The notes under the pieces were generated by a model, which did not search any database, was not told the origin of the DNA, and worked only from the letters and a program-made list of their open reading frames with translations. The position numbers and the translations under genes are program-made. From assembly GCA_024234615.1 (NCBI GenBank), contig JACKNY010000003.1:62001-126000 (forward strand): a stretch of DNA of 64,000 bases, given 5' to 3'. Within the stretch, counting starts at the first letter, position 1. Every line of letters begins with the position of its first letter. Of this stretch, positions 16,157-25,828 are shown piece by piece. The stretch is from Pseudomonadales bacterium (GTDB lineage Bacteria > Pseudomonadota > Gammaproteobacteria > Pseudomonadales > IMCC2047).

Positions 16157-16165
16157 GGAGCTCTT

Positions 16166-17383
16166 ATGAAACGTGTCGTAGTAACAGGCATGGGAATTGT
16201 TTCCTGCCTCGGCAATAATAAGGCCTCAGTTTTAGAATCACTGCAACAGGGTCGTTCAGGAATCCGCTTTAAAGAAGAATATAAAGAACTGGGTTTGCGC
16301 AGCCATATCGCCGGCAGCATTAATATTGACATCGACAGCGCCATTGACCGTCGCCACCGCCGTTTCATGAGCGATGCCGCCGCATTTGCTTACATTGCAA
16401 TGCAAGAAGCAATTGATGACGCCGGTTTAACTCAGGAACAGGTGTCCAATGTTCGTACTGGCTTGGTGGCCGGCTCTGGTGGGCCTTCCCTCTCCAACGT
16501 TGTAGAAGTTGCGGATATTTTACGCAGCAAAGGTGTCAAGCGGATTGGGCCCTATCGAGTACCCAAAACGATGAGCAGCACCGTGTCTGCCTGTCTAGCC
16601 ACCCCCTACCAGATTAAAGGCGTTAATTATTCGATTACCTCTGCCTGCTCTACCAGTGCTCATTGTATCGGTAATGCCATGGAGCTGATTCAACTTGGCA
16701 AGCAGGACATCGTTTTTGCGGGCGGCGGCGAAGAGGAGCACTGGACCTTTACCGCACAATTCGACGCGATGGGCGCACTCTCTACTAAATATAATGAAAC
16801 CCCTGAACTTGCTTCACGTGCCTATGATGTGGATAGGGACGGCTTTGTCATTGCTGGCGGCGGCGCCATGCTGGTCATCGAAAGCCTTGAGCACGCAATT
16901 CAGCGCGGCGCTAAAATATATGCCGAAATAACTGGCTACGGTGCGACCTCTGATGGCTTTGATATGGTCGCCCCATCCGGTGAAGGCGCCGTACGCTGCA
17001 TGCGCCAAGCACTCACTAATGTGAAAGAACCCGTCGATTACATCAACGCCCACGGCACCAGCACTCCCGTGGGGGACATCAAGGAACTCAACGCGGTACG
17101 TGAGGTGTTTACCGAACATGTGCCCTATGTTACTTCCACCAAATCGCTGTCTGGACACTCCCTCGGCGCAGCTGGTGCTCATGAAGCAATTTATAGCCTG
17201 TTGATGATGGAAAACAATTTTATCGCGGCATCTGCCAACATAGAAAACCTGGATCCTGAGGCAAAAGGCGTTGCCATCGTCACTAAAAAAATGGATAACA
17301 TTGAGCTAAACACGCTCATGTCTAATAGTTTTGGATTTGGCGGTACGAATGCTTCTCTCGTCTTTCAGAAATATCGTAGCTAA
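16166..17383 (+). CDS. fabB: Beta-ketoacyl-ACP synthase I
   Basis: FabB elongates acyl chains, including the cis-3-decenoyl product of FabA. The nucleophilic Cys is in TSACSTSAHCIGNAMELI (about residue 164), and the two catalytic His are in NAHGTSTPVGD and SGHSLGAAGAHEAIY. NSFGFGGTNASLVF closes the protein. At 405 residues it matches E. coli FabB. An AAGGAGC ribosome-binding site precedes the ATG, 9 bases after fabA. Its stop is next to the plsC stop, the two genes being convergent. Confidence 0.97.
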   Translation: MKRVVVTGMGIVSCLGNNKASVLESLQQGRSGIRFKEEYKELGLRSHIAGSINIDIDSAIDRRHRRFMSDAAAFAYIAMQEAIDDAGLTQEQVSNVRTGLVAGSGGPSLSNVVEVADILRSKGVKRIGPYRVPKTMSSTVSACLATPYQIKGVNYSITSACSTSAHCIGNAMELIQLGKQDIVFAGGGEEEHWTFTAQFDAMGALSTKYNETPELASRAYDVDRDGFVIAGGGAMLVIESLEHAIQRGAKIYAEITGYGATSDGFDMVAPSGEGAVRCMRQALTNVKEPVDYINAHGTSTPVGDIKELNAVREVFTEHVPYVTSTKSLSGHSLGAAGAHEAIYSLLMMENNFIAASANIENLDPEAKGVAIVTKKMDNIELNTLMSNSFGFGGTNASLVFQKYRS

Positions 17384-17384
17384 A

Positions 17385-18113
17385 TCAGCACCTTGAAATA
17401 CGGTCCCGGGTGGTTTCAATCCACTCCGTCGACTGCTGATAAATTTCGTTAACCGTGCGCCCGTTCGGGTCAATGGGCGCACCTATCACCAGATGCAAAA
17501 CGCCAGAGTTTTTGAGAAAGCCTCGAGCCGGCCAAATTTCTCCTGCATTATGCGCGACTGGGACAACAGGCCTACCGGTTTGCTCCGCCAACAGCGCCCC
17601 AGTTTTTGAAAACTTTCTTCGCTCACCAGGATTGACGCGCGTCCCTTCGGGAAAAATAAGAACCCAAAAACCCTGTTTCAATTTTTCTGCGCCCTGCTGC
17701 AAAATCTGTTTTAAAGCGCCGGTTCGCGATTTTCGGTCAATTGCGATAGGTTTGATTAAGGCTAGCGCCCAGCCAAAAAAAGGTACCCAGAGCAGTTCTT
17801 TTTTGAGTACGGTACAGAGCGGCGAAACCAGAATTTGAAAATAAAATGTTTCCCATTCACTTTGATGATTACTGACCAAAATAGCGACGCCGTCTTGCGG
17901 TAAGTTTTCAATTCCTTCAATTTGATAGCGTACGCCGCAACAAAAGCCGAACCACCAAATGACAAAGCGGTTGAGCAAAATGGCAATTTTGAAGCGATGC
18001 GGTACCGCCAGCCAAGGCAGCAATATAATACAGACCATCGAATGCAATAAAGTCGCAAAACCAAAGACGACTAAAAATAGCGTCGATCTCACTAGCTGAA
18101 TAAATTCTTTCAC
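17385..18113 (-). CDS. plsC: 1-acyl-sn-glycerol-3-phosphate acyltransferase
   Basis: A 242-residue membrane-bound acyltransferase that adds the second acyl chain to lysophosphatidic acid. N-terminal hydrophobic segments (about 10-32 and 40-60) precede the catalytic motif VSNHQSEWETFYF (about residues 80-92). Here the usual HX4D is HX4E, a known variant of one bacterial PlsC subgroup. The glycerol-phosphate-binding motif is FPEGTRVNPGERRKF, followed by the VVPVAHNAGEIW region. It is convergent with fabB, so lipid genes cluster here without sharing a transcript. Confidence 0.9.
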   Translation of the reverse strand: MKEFIQLVRSTLFLVVFGFATLLHSMVCIILLPWLAVPHRFKIAILLNRFVIWWFGFCCGVRYQIEGIENLPQDGVAILVSNHQSEWETFYFQILVSPLCTVLKKELLWVPFFGWALALIKPIAIDRKSRTGALKQILQQGAEKLKQGFWVLIFPEGTRVNPGERRKFSKTGALLAEQTGRPVVPVAHNAGEIWPARGFLKNSGVLHLVIGAPIDPNGRTVNEIYQQSTEWIETTRDRISRC

Positions 18114-18182
18114 TAGAACTCTTTATATTTTCTTAACTAAGGATAAGGAGGTGGTAGGGCGGCGGCTGAAGACACGTACGAT

Positions 18183-19079
18183 CTATTCCGATAAATTGAG
18201 CTTTGACTGACAGCAGTATTTCACCACTTTTGCCATTTCCGATCTCCAGGATCGCTGCTTGATACCGAAAGCATCTAAAATCTTCTGGCAATTCAACTGC
18301 GAATTTAATGGACGCGCCGCTTGATAGTCATATTCTGTCGTTTTTACCGCCTTGACTTGCCTCACTTTAACCGGTGTATATTTACTGGTTTCAGCAACAA
18401 TCTGTTCAGCGAAATCATGCCAGTTAGTAGTGCCTTCGCTTGCATAGTGGTAGATCCCCCAAGCCTTTGAACCACAGTCATATTGTTGTGCCATTGCGAT
18501 AAGGACTCTTGCTACATCCGTCGCCGGGGTTGGTGCGCCTACCTGATCATCGACTATCGACAATTCCTCACGCTCTTGGCAAACACGCGCAATCGTTTTA
18601 ACAAAATTATCGCCTACTTCGCCAAAAACCCAACTGACTCGCAAAATAGCATAGCGGTTTAACAGTTTAGCTATCTCTTGTTCACCCGCTAATTTACTAG
18701 CCCCATAACGGTTGATTGGATTAGTGATATCTTCCTCAACATAGCCTGATTTTTTTTTACCATCAAATACATAGCTAGTGGATATCTGCAACATGGACGC
18801 GCCATAACGGCTACAGGCCTTGGCTAAATAACGTGCACCATCGCGATTCACCGCGAAGCAGTGATTGGAGTCGTCTTCCGCCTGATCTACCGCGGTATAA
18901 GCAGCCGCATTAATCACACAGGTCGGCCGGTTTCTGCGCATGACACGCAGCACCTTGCTTTCTCTGGTGATATCAAGTTCAGCGGACGAATAGGCCTGAT
19001 AATCGATATTTCCTGCTTCCGCCAACGCGCAGAGTGCACTACCGACTTGGCCGGCGGATCCTGTAATGAGTAGTTTCAC
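18183..19079 (-). CDS. rfbD: dTDP-4-dehydrorhamnose reductase
   Basis: A 298-residue short-chain dehydrogenase of the RfbD/RmlD family, which reduces dTDP-4-keto-L-rhamnose to dTDP-L-rhamnose with NAD(P)H. The nucleotide loop is LITGSAGQVGSAL, the active-site YxxxK is in NRYGASKLAGE (about residue 130), and the conserved VDDQVGAPTPATDVA is present. It is an orphan: no rfbA, rfbB or rfbC is seen within the window, so the substrate must come from genes elsewhere, or it acts in another nucleotide-sugar route. It sits between ssb and plsC on the same strand. Confidence 0.88.
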   Translation of the reverse strand: MKLLITGSAGQVGSALCALAEAGNIDYQAYSSAELDITRESKVLRVMRRNRPTCVINAAAYTAVDQAEDDSNHCFAVNRDGARYLAKACSRYGASMLQISTSYVFDGKKKSGYVEEDITNPINRYGASKLAGEQEIAKLLNRYAILRVSWVFGEVGDNFVKTIARVCQEREELSIVDDQVGAPTPATDVARVLIAMAQQYDCGSKAWGIYHYASEGTTNWHDFAEQIVAETSKYTPVKVRQVKAVKTTEYDYQAARPLNSQLNCQKILDAFGIKQRSWRSEMAKVVKYCCQSKLNLSE

Positions 19080-19118
19080 CGCACTAATTACACTGTTCCG
19101 AACTGCCTTAGATGCAAG

Positions 19119-19589
19119 CTAGAACGGAATATCGTCATCAAAATCATCAAAGCTGGCTGACGGGTTGTCATTGCTGCTTGCTGGAGATTTTGAGGCAGTG
19201 GCGGGAGCTGAGCGAGACGGCGCCGGTGACTGGCCCGAGCTGGCATCGCTGCCTGAACGACTATCTAACATCTGCATGTCGGAGGCAACAATCTCGGTGG
19301 TGTAGCGTTTGACGCCATCCTTCTCCCATTGACGCGTACGCAACGAACCTTCGAGATAAACCTTTGAGCCTTTATGCAGGTATTCTCCCGCAATTTCCGC
19401 TAACTTATTGAAAAACACAACACGATGCCATTCCGTACGCTCCTGCTGTTGACCACTTTGCTTATCTTTCCAGCTTTCGCTCGTAGCAACAGTGATATTA
19501 GTCACTGCCCCACCCGAAGGCAGATAACGAGTTTCTGGATCACTACCGCAGTTACCCACTAAGATTACTTTGTTCACGCCACGCGCCAT
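19119..19589 (-). CDS. ssb: Single-stranded DNA-binding protein
   Basis: A 156-residue SSB. The OB-fold N-terminal domain begins ARGVNKVILVGNCGSDPETR and includes the usual aromatic residues (SESWKDKQSGQQQERTEWHR). A low-complexity S/P/A-rich linker (about 112-145) leads to the acidic tail DFDDDIPF, the docking site for partner proteins in repair and replication. It lies back to back with uvrA, the standard ssb-uvrA arrangement in proteobacteria, with 267 bases between their starts. Confidence 0.97.
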   Translation of the reverse strand: MARGVNKVILVGNCGSDPETRYLPSGGAVTNITVATSESWKDKQSGQQQERTEWHRVVFFNKLAEIAGEYLHKGSKVYLEGSLRTRQWEKDGVKRYTTEIVASDMQMLDSRSGSDASSGQSPAPSRSAPATASKSPASSNDNPSASFDDFDDDIPF

Positions 19590-19798
19590 GGTTTATCCCC
19601 TCTTATTCATCATCATTTTGCCAACCCATCTGGTCGTCTTTTCGCTGAACCGAAGCTGCAAGATGGTAGCAGATAAACCGCTAACGATAAATCCATAAAC
19701 CCACGGATGCTGCCAACAACACAAACTTCTTCAACACTCTATTGTTTAAGGGCTTAACTGCCATCTCAACAGAGACTCAAAAATAAGCACCTTATATT

Positions 19799-19828
19799 TT
19801 GTCAGCGCTTCAACTTCCCTTATATAAT
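19799..19828 (+). promoter_or_regulatory. Probable uvrA promoter
   Basis: TTGTCA (19799-19804) and a perfect TATAAT (19823-19828) are 18 bp apart, and the implied start near 19835 gives a short leader before the ATG at 19857. No consensus LexA box could be found in the 267-base gap between ssb and uvrA, so SOS control is not evident by eye. Confidence 0.6.
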
Positions 19829-19856
19829 GACTGGTTTTGGCGCTGTATAGGATATT

Positions 19857-22730
19857 ATGAGTTACATCCAATTGCGTGGTGTTCGCACGCACAATTTGAA
19901 AAATATTGATCTCGATATTCCCCGCGACAAGTTAGTGGTCATCACTGGCCTCTCTGGCTCAGGCAAGTCCTCTCTGGCATTCGATACGCTTTACGCGGAA
20001 GGTCAGCGGCGTTACGTGGAATCCCTCTCGACCTATGCCCGCCAATTCCTTTCCATGATGGAAAAGCCCGACCTCGATCATGTGGAAGGCTTGTCACCTG
20101 CCATCTCCATTGAGCAAAAGGCAACCTCCCATAACCCAAGATCTACCGTAGGCACTATCACCGAAATATACGATTATTTGCGCTTGCTGTTCGCCCGCGC
20201 AGGTGAACCGCGCTGCCCCGATCACGACGAACCTTTAGAAGCTCAGGCCATTAGTCAGATGGTTGATCAGGTGCTGGCACTACCCGCTGACAGCAAACTT
20301 ATGATGCTGGCACCAGTGGTACAGGGCCGTAAAGGTGAGCATTTACATCTTTTCAACGAACTAAAGTCGCAGGGATTTATTCGCGCACGTATTAACGGCA
20401 TTATCACTGAACTGGATGAAGCGCCCGCGCTCGACAAAAATAAGAAGCATCATATTGAAGTGGTGATCGACCGCTTCAAAGTCCGCGATGACATCGAACT
20501 GCGCTTAGCTGAATCCTTTGAAACCTGCTTATCACTCAGCAACGGTATCGCCAAAATCGTCCCCATGGAAGCAGATGAATCGGGCAAGTTACAAGAGCTG
20601 CTTTTTTCATCGCTGTTCGCCTGCCCGATCTGTGGTCACAGTATCTCAGAACTAGAACCACGCATGTTCTCCTTCAATAATCCAGCTGGCGCCTGCGCCA
20701 CCTGCGACGGTCTTGGCGTCCACCAATTTTTTGACCAAGATCGCATCGTTCATCAACCAAACCACAAGATCGCCGAAGGCGCAATCCGGGGCTGGGACAG
20801 ACGCAATGCCTATTACTATCAAATGCTGACCTGTGTCGCCAACCACTATGGGTTTGACCTAGACCTGCCCTTTGAAGAGTTGAGCTCAGAGGCCAAACAG
20901 GTCATCCTGCACGGCTCAGGGGAAGATAAAGTCGAGTTTAAGTACCTTACAGAACGTGGTGATATCATCATCAAGTCTCACCCTTTTGAGGGCGTACTGC
21001 CAAATATTTCACGACGCTATAAATCCACCGAATCGCAGATGGTACGCGAAGATTTATCCAAGTATCTGAGCGAGCAGCCCTGCCCTTCCTGTGGCGGCAC
21101 TCGGCTGCGTCGGGAATCTCGCCATGTTTTTATCGATGGCAAAACCCTACCGGAACTTACCCAGTTACCCGTTGGCAAAGCCATGCTATACGCACAACAA
21201 CTTACCTTGCCCGGACGCCGCGGCGAAGTGGCTGAAAAAATTCTTAAGGAAATTCGCCTGCGCCTATCCTTCCTGGTTAATGTTGGACTGGAATATTTAA
21301 CTCTGAGCCGCAGCGCCGAGACCCTGTCCGGCGGCGAAGCCCAGCGTATTCGTCTTGCCAGCCAGATAGGCGCTGGCTTAATGGGCGTCATGTATATACT
21401 CGATGAACCCTCCATTGGCTTGCATCAGCGCGATAATGAACGCTTGCTGAAAACCCTCTTCCATCTGCGCGATCTGGGTAATTCGGTAATTGTGGTGGAA
21501 CATGACGAAGAAGCCATTCGCAGTGCCGATTATGTGATCGATATTGGCCCCGGTGCGGGTGTTCACGGCGGTCAAATCGTGGCGCAAGGGACGCCTGAGG
21601 ATATCCTGGCAAATCCCAACTCTATCACGGGTCAATATTTATCTGGCACACGCGAAATTAACATCCCCGCACACCGACACCCATTCGATAAAAATAAAGT
21701 GTTACGTTTAGAAGGCGCCAGCTCTAACAACCTCAAGCAGGTCGACATTGAAATCCCACTCGGACTGATGACCTGCGTGACCGGCGTATCAGGGTCGGGC
21801 AAATCAACTTTGATCAACAATACCCTGTACCCTTTGGCAGCAACAGCACTCAACAATGCCACCACATTAAAGGCTGCACCTTATAAAAAGATTACGGGCT
21901 TAGAACTTCTCGACAAGGTGGTGGATATTGACCAAAGCCCCATCGGTCGCACACCTCGTTCCAATCCTGCCACCTACACTGGCCTGTTTACGCCGATCCG
22001 AGAGCTATTTGCGGCGACGCAGGAAGCCCGTTCACGTGGCTATAAACCTGGCCGCTTTAGCTTTAACGTCAAAGGTGGACGCTGTGAAACCTGCCAGGGC
22101 GACGGCCTCATTAAAGTTGAAATGCATTTTTTACCCGATATTTACGTACCCTGCGATGTTTGTAAAGGCAAGAGGTACAACCGGGAAACACTGGACGTTA
22201 AATACAAAGGGAAAAATATTCACGAAGTGCTGGATATGACAATTGAAGAATCCTATGAATTCTTCAGCGCCGTACCGATGCTGGCACGCAAAATCCAAAC
22301 ACTGATGGATGTCGGCCTCTCCTACATTCGTTTGGGACAGTCTGCCACTACACTTTCCGGCGGCGAGGCGCAACGCGTCAAGCTGTCTAAAGAGTTATCC
22401 AAACGCGATACTGGTCAGACACTCTATATACTTGATGAACCTACGACTGGTTTACACTTCTTTGATGTTGAGCAATTACTTAATGTGCTGCATCGACTGC
22501 GAGACCACGGCAACACTATCGTGGTTATCGAGCACAACCTCGATGTCATTAAAACCGCTGATTGGCTGATTGATTTAGGTCCAGAGGGCGGTGATGGCGG
22601 CGGCAGCATCGTCGCGACGGGAACACCTGAGCAGGTCAGTACGGCAAAAGCGTCTCACACCGGACGCTTTTTAAAACCCATGCTAACCACCAAAACAGCT
22701 GAAGCACATCAACTGGCCGAAACCACCTAG
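19857..22730 (+). CDS. uvrA: Excinuclease ABC subunit A
   Basis: A 957-residue UvrA, the damage-recognition ATPase of nucleotide excision repair. It has two ABC modules: Walker A loops GLSGSGKSSLAFDTLY (about residue 32) and GVSGSGKSTLINNTL (about 642), and signature motifs LSGGEAQRIRLASQ and LSGGEAQRVKLSKE. Zinc-binding cysteines occur in CPICGHS and CATCDG, and in CETCQGDG and CDVCKGKRYN. The length is slightly above E. coli (940) due to the C-terminal tail. Divergent from ssb, convergent with typA. Confidence 0.98.
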   Translation: MSYIQLRGVRTHNLKNIDLDIPRDKLVVITGLSGSGKSSLAFDTLYAEGQRRYVESLSTYARQFLSMMEKPDLDHVEGLSPAISIEQKATSHNPRSTVGTITEIYDYLRLLFARAGEPRCPDHDEPLEAQAISQMVDQVLALPADSKLMMLAPVVQGRKGEHLHLFNELKSQGFIRARINGIITELDEAPALDKNKKHHIEVVIDRFKVRDDIELRLAESFETCLSLSNGIAKIVPMEADESGKLQELLFSSLFACPICGHSISELEPRMFSFNNPAGACATCDGLGVHQFFDQDRIVHQPNHKIAEGAIRGWDRRNAYYYQMLTCVANHYGFDLDLPFEELSSEAKQVILHGSGEDKVEFKYLTERGDIIIKSHPFEGVLPNISRRYKSTESQMVREDLSKYLSEQPCPSCGGTRLRRESRHVFIDGKTLPELTQLPVGKAMLYAQQLTLPGRRGEVAEKILKEIRLRLSFLVNVGLEYLTLSRSAETLSGGEAQRIRLASQIGAGLMGVMYILDEPSIGLHQRDNERLLKTLFHLRDLGNSVIVVEHDEEAIRSADYVIDIGPGAGVHGGQIVAQGTPEDILANPNSITGQYLSGTREINIPAHRHPFDKNKVLRLEGASSNNLKQVDIEIPLGLMTCVTGVSGSGKSTLINNTLYPLAATALNNATTLKAAPYKKITGLELLDKVVDIDQSPIGRTPRSNPATYTGLFTPIRELFAATQEARSRGYKPGRFSFNVKGGRCETCQGDGLIKVEMHFLPDIYVPCDVCKGKRYNRETLDVKYKGKNIHEVLDMTIEESYEFFSAVPMLARKIQTLMDVGLSYIRLGQSATTLSGGEAQRVKLSKELSKRDTGQTLYILDEPTTGLHFFDVEQLLNVLHRLRDHGNTIVVIEHNLDVIKTADWLIDLGPEGGDGGGSIVATGTPEQVSTAKASHTGRFLKPMLTTKTAEAHQLAETT

Positions 22731-22750
22731 TAGCCTGCTAGGTATGCGTG

Positions 22751-22777
22751 AAAAAGTTTAGGGCCTAAATAGGCCCT
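22751..22777 (-). terminator. Probable typA terminator
   Basis: A perfect 6-bp stem, AGGGCC and GGCCCT (22760-22765 and 22772-22777), is followed on the minus strand by AAAC and then TTTTT (22751-22755). It lies between the converging uvrA and typA genes, just past the typA stop. On the plus strand it lacks a T-run, so it is best assigned to typA. Confidence 0.6.
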
Positions 22778-22784
22778 CGGATTG

Positions 22785-24599
22785 CTAACCTGCGCGTGAC
22801 GCCCTTTTGCGCTCATGCTCTAACAGCAATTTTTTACGCAGGCGAATATGATTGGGCGTAACTTCGACTAGCTCATCGTCCTCAATAAATTCTAGCGCTT
22901 GCTCCAGGGTATGCCTGATCGGCGGGGTCAGGATAATATTTTCATCAGTGCCCGCTGCACGAATATTGGTTAACTGTTTGGCTTTGGTGGGGTTGACCGT
23001 CAAGTCATTACCACGCGAATGTAGACCGATAATCTGACCTTCATACACATCGACACCGTGACCCGTAAATAAGCGTCCACGCTCCTGTAGGTTGAACAAC
23101 GAATAACCCAGAGTTTTACCCTTCACCATTGAAATCAACACGCCATTTTGACGCCGCGCTACTTCACCCTGCTTCACCGGGCCATAATGATCGAAGATAC
23201 TGGTCATGATGCCAGAACCTGAAGTCAGCGTGAGAAAATGCGAGCGAAAACCGATCAAACCTCGAGAAGGGATGACGAACTCCAGTTTAACCCGCCCCTT
23301 GCCATCGGGCTCCATATTGGTCAGATCGGCTTTACGCAGGCCAAGCTCTTCCATAATCGCACCCTGATGGATATCTTCGATATCAATCACCAACTGCTCA
23401 AAAGGCTCGTGAATCTGGCCATTGACCTCCTTTTGAATAACTTCTGGACGCGATACACCCAGCTCATAGCCTTCACGCCGCATGGTTTCAATAAGTACCG
23501 ACAGGTGCAGTTCACCACGCCCGGAAACTTTAAATTTATCAGGGCTGTCGCCCGGCTTGACGCGCAATGCAACGTTGTAGATTAGCTCCTGCTCAAGACG
23601 ATCTTTAATATTTCGAGAAGTTACGTATTTACCGTCTTTCCCCGCGAAAGGCGAATCGTTGACCTGAAAAGTCATGCTCACGGTCGGCTCATCCACCACC
23701 AATGGCGGCAACGCCTCAGGCACATCGGGGTCGCACAGGGTATCGGAAATTTTCAGTCCTTCAATACCAGTCACACAGACAATGTCACCTGCACGGGCCT
23801 GTTCTACGTCGATACGCTCTAAACCAAGATGTCCCATAACCTGTAAGACGCGGCCTTTCCTTTTCTTGCCGTCACTATCAACAATAACAACCGGCGTACT
23901 TGGCTTCAATTTGCCGCGGGTAATACGACCGACACCAATAACGCCCACATAGCTGCTGTAATCTAGCGCACTGATTTGCATTTGCAGCGGCCCATCAACA
24001 TCCACCTGTGGTGAAGGAACGCGCTCCGTCACCATTTTGAATAGCGGCGTCATATCATCCGCCAAATTATCAACTTCCAGCCCCGCCACACCATTCAACG
24101 CCGAGGCATAGATAATGGGGAAATCAAGCTGTTCATCGGTAGCGCCCAAACGATCAAACAGGTCAAACACCTGATCCACTACCCAATCCGGGCGCGCACC
24201 AGGACGATCAACCTTATTTACCACCAGAATCGGATTAAGCCCCTGATCGAAGGCTTTTTGTGTAACGAAGCGGGTTTGTGGCATGGGGCCATCAACGGCG
24301 TCAACCAACAGCAGCACTGAATCAACCATAGATAACACACGCTCCACCTCACCACCAAAATCGGCGTGGCCTGGCGTATCCACAATATTAATATGATAGC
24401 CATTCCACTCAATTGCCGTATTCTTCGCCAATATTGTTATGCCCCGCTCACGCTCCTGATCGTTGGAGTCCATGATACGCTCAGCACCCTGATCTTTGCG
24501 ATCCAGCGTACCCGACTGTTGCAGGAGTTTATCGACCAGCGTGGTTTTTCCATGGTCAACGTGGGCAATAATAGCGATATTACGTAACTTTTCGATCAC
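22785..24599 (-). CDS. typA: Ribosome-associated GTPase BipA/TypA
   Basis: A 604-residue translational GTPase that aids 50S assembly and stress or cold growth. The G motifs are clear: HVDHGKTTLVDKLL (G1), DTPGHADFGGEVERV (G3) and NKVDRPGARPDWVVD (G4). The domain III/V part has PGKFKVSGRGELHLSV-type sequence and VIPSRGLIGFRSHFL, and the C-terminal domain ends RLRKKLLLEHERKRA. The length is as in E. coli (607). Divergent from the PP-loop gene at 24762. Confidence 0.97.
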   Translation of the reverse strand: MIEKLRNIAIIAHVDHGKTTLVDKLLQQSGTLDRKDQGAERIMDSNDQERERGITILAKNTAIEWNGYHINIVDTPGHADFGGEVERVLSMVDSVLLLVDAVDGPMPQTRFVTQKAFDQGLNPILVVNKVDRPGARPDWVVDQVFDLFDRLGATDEQLDFPIIYASALNGVAGLEVDNLADDMTPLFKMVTERVPSPQVDVDGPLQMQISALDYSSYVGVIGVGRITRGKLKPSTPVVIVDSDGKKRKGRVLQVMGHLGLERIDVEQARAGDIVCVTGIEGLKISDTLCDPDVPEALPPLVVDEPTVSMTFQVNDSPFAGKDGKYVTSRNIKDRLEQELIYNVALRVKPGDSPDKFKVSGRGELHLSVLIETMRREGYELGVSRPEVIQKEVNGQIHEPFEQLVIDIEDIHQGAIMEELGLRKADLTNMEPDGKGRVKLEFVIPSRGLIGFRSHFLTLTSGSGIMTSIFDHYGPVKQGEVARRQNGVLISMVKGKTLGYSLFNLQERGRLFTGHGVDVYEGQIIGLHSRGNDLTVNPTKAKQLTNIRAAGTDENIILTPPIRHTLEQALEFIEDDELVEVTPNHIRLRKKLLLEHERKRASRAG

Positions 24600-24761
24600 A
24601 ACTTTAATCCGGGGTAATTTGCGAGGCGCGGATTATATACCTCTAACGCCTTGGATAACACTAAATTCGCTTCCCAGCCACCGAACTCACATTAGGTGAA
24701 ATCCTCAGCCGTTGTCTGTATAATCTGCTGCCTTTTCAGCTGTTTGACTAATCCCGATACG

Positions 24762-25823
24762 ATGCTCTCAAATCAAACCAAACAACGCAAAGCCGTCGCA
24801 CTGATATCAGGCGGCCTAGATTCATTATTAGCCGCTAAGGTGATCATGGAGCAAGGCGTGCATGTCGAAGGCATTAACTTCTATACTGGCTTCTGCGTCG
24901 AAGGTCATACCCACGCTATTCGCAAGCAGGACAAAAGCAAACCCAAGCGCAATAATGCGCTGTGGTCAGCGGAACAACTGGGCATTAAACTGCACATTAT
25001 CGATATCTCTGAAGACTACAAAGATATCGTCATCAACCCAAAACATGGTTACGGCCAAAACCTAAACCCCTGTCTGGACTGCAAAATATTCATGGTGAAT
25101 CAGGCCAAAGCCTGGGCCTGGATGGAGGAAAATAATTTCGACTTCATTATAACCGGTGAAGTCGTGGGCCAGCGACCGAAATCACAACGCGCCGAAACCA
25201 TGCCAATTATTGCCCGGGAGTCCGGTGCTGATGACCGTTTACTAAGACCATTATGTGCCAAAAATTTACCAGAAACCCTACCCGAAAGAGAAGGCTGGGT
25301 AAATCGCGATCAGCTATACGGGTTTCATGGACGGAGTCGCAAACCACAAATAGAGCTAGCCAAACAATTCGGCTTTGAGGATTTCGCCCAACCCGCTGGC
25401 GGCTGCTGTTTTCTTACCGATGCAAGTTATTCCCGCAAACTTGCCGATCTATGGCAAGCTAGAGGTGAGCGGCGCTATGAGCTGGATGACATATTGTTGT
25501 TAAAAATCGGCCGTCATATCCGGCCCAATGAACGCTTCAAACTGATGGTCAGCCGCGAAGAAGGGGAGAATAATTTCCTTGAGGGATACCGCAAGGAGTT
25601 CACCCATCTTCGAACACTAAGCCATCCCGGCCCATTAGCACTGATCGACGGGGCACCAACGCCAGAAGATCTGGAAATTGCAGCCCGAATTGTCGCCAGA
25701 TATTGCCAGGGGCGTCTGGCGGATAGTGTCACCGTTCAAATTGAGCCGACACAAGGCACCGCCCAAGTTTTACAGGTAACGCCTTTCGGCGCTGATGAAA
25801 TCCCCAAGCACTGGTATATTTGA
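24762..25823 (+). CDS. PP-loop ATPase of the MnmA/ThiI-like group, probable tRNA thiolation enzyme
   Basis: A 353-residue protein with an N-terminal PP-loop (N-type ATP pyrophosphatase) domain. The signature VALISGGLDSLLAAKV (residues about 12-27) binds ATP. Paired cysteines in LNPCLDCKIFMV (about 102-113) and GGCCFLTD (about 209-216) resemble the two sulfur-transfer cysteines of thiouridylases. The C-terminal third, LLLKIGRHIRPNERFKLMVS, looks like the NFACT-R-like module that accompanies such proteins. ATG 24762 fits the domain better than the upstream GTG 24696. The next gene encodes a TusA-like sulfur carrier starting 6 bases after its stop, so a sulfur relay to this enzyme is a reasonable inference. 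The modified base is unknown. Confidence 0.7.
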   Translation: MLSNQTKQRKAVALISGGLDSLLAAKVIMEQGVHVEGINFYTGFCVEGHTHAIRKQDKSKPKRNNALWSAEQLGIKLHIIDISEDYKDIVINPKHGYGQNLNPCLDCKIFMVNQAKAWAWMEENNFDFIITGEVVGQRPKSQRAETMPIIARESGADDRLLRPLCAKNLPETLPEREGWVNRDQLYGFHGRSRKPQIELAKQFGFEDFAQPAGGCCFLTDASYSRKLADLWQARGERRYELDDILLLKIGRHIRPNERFKLMVSREEGENNFLEGYRKEFTHLRTLSHPGPLALIDGAPTPEDLEIAARIVARYCQGRLADSVTVQIEPTQGTAQVLQVTPFGADEIPKHWYI

Positions 25824-25828
25824 TCCAG

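Noticed and set aside
19590..19856. Possible LexA box between ssb and uvrA
   Set aside because: CTGG...CTGTAT sequences near 19831-19848 do not fit the CTG-N10-CAG dyad.
20652..22609. Several long minus-strand open frames inside uvrA
   Set aside because: They are antisense shadows of a well-conserved gene, with no family resemblance.
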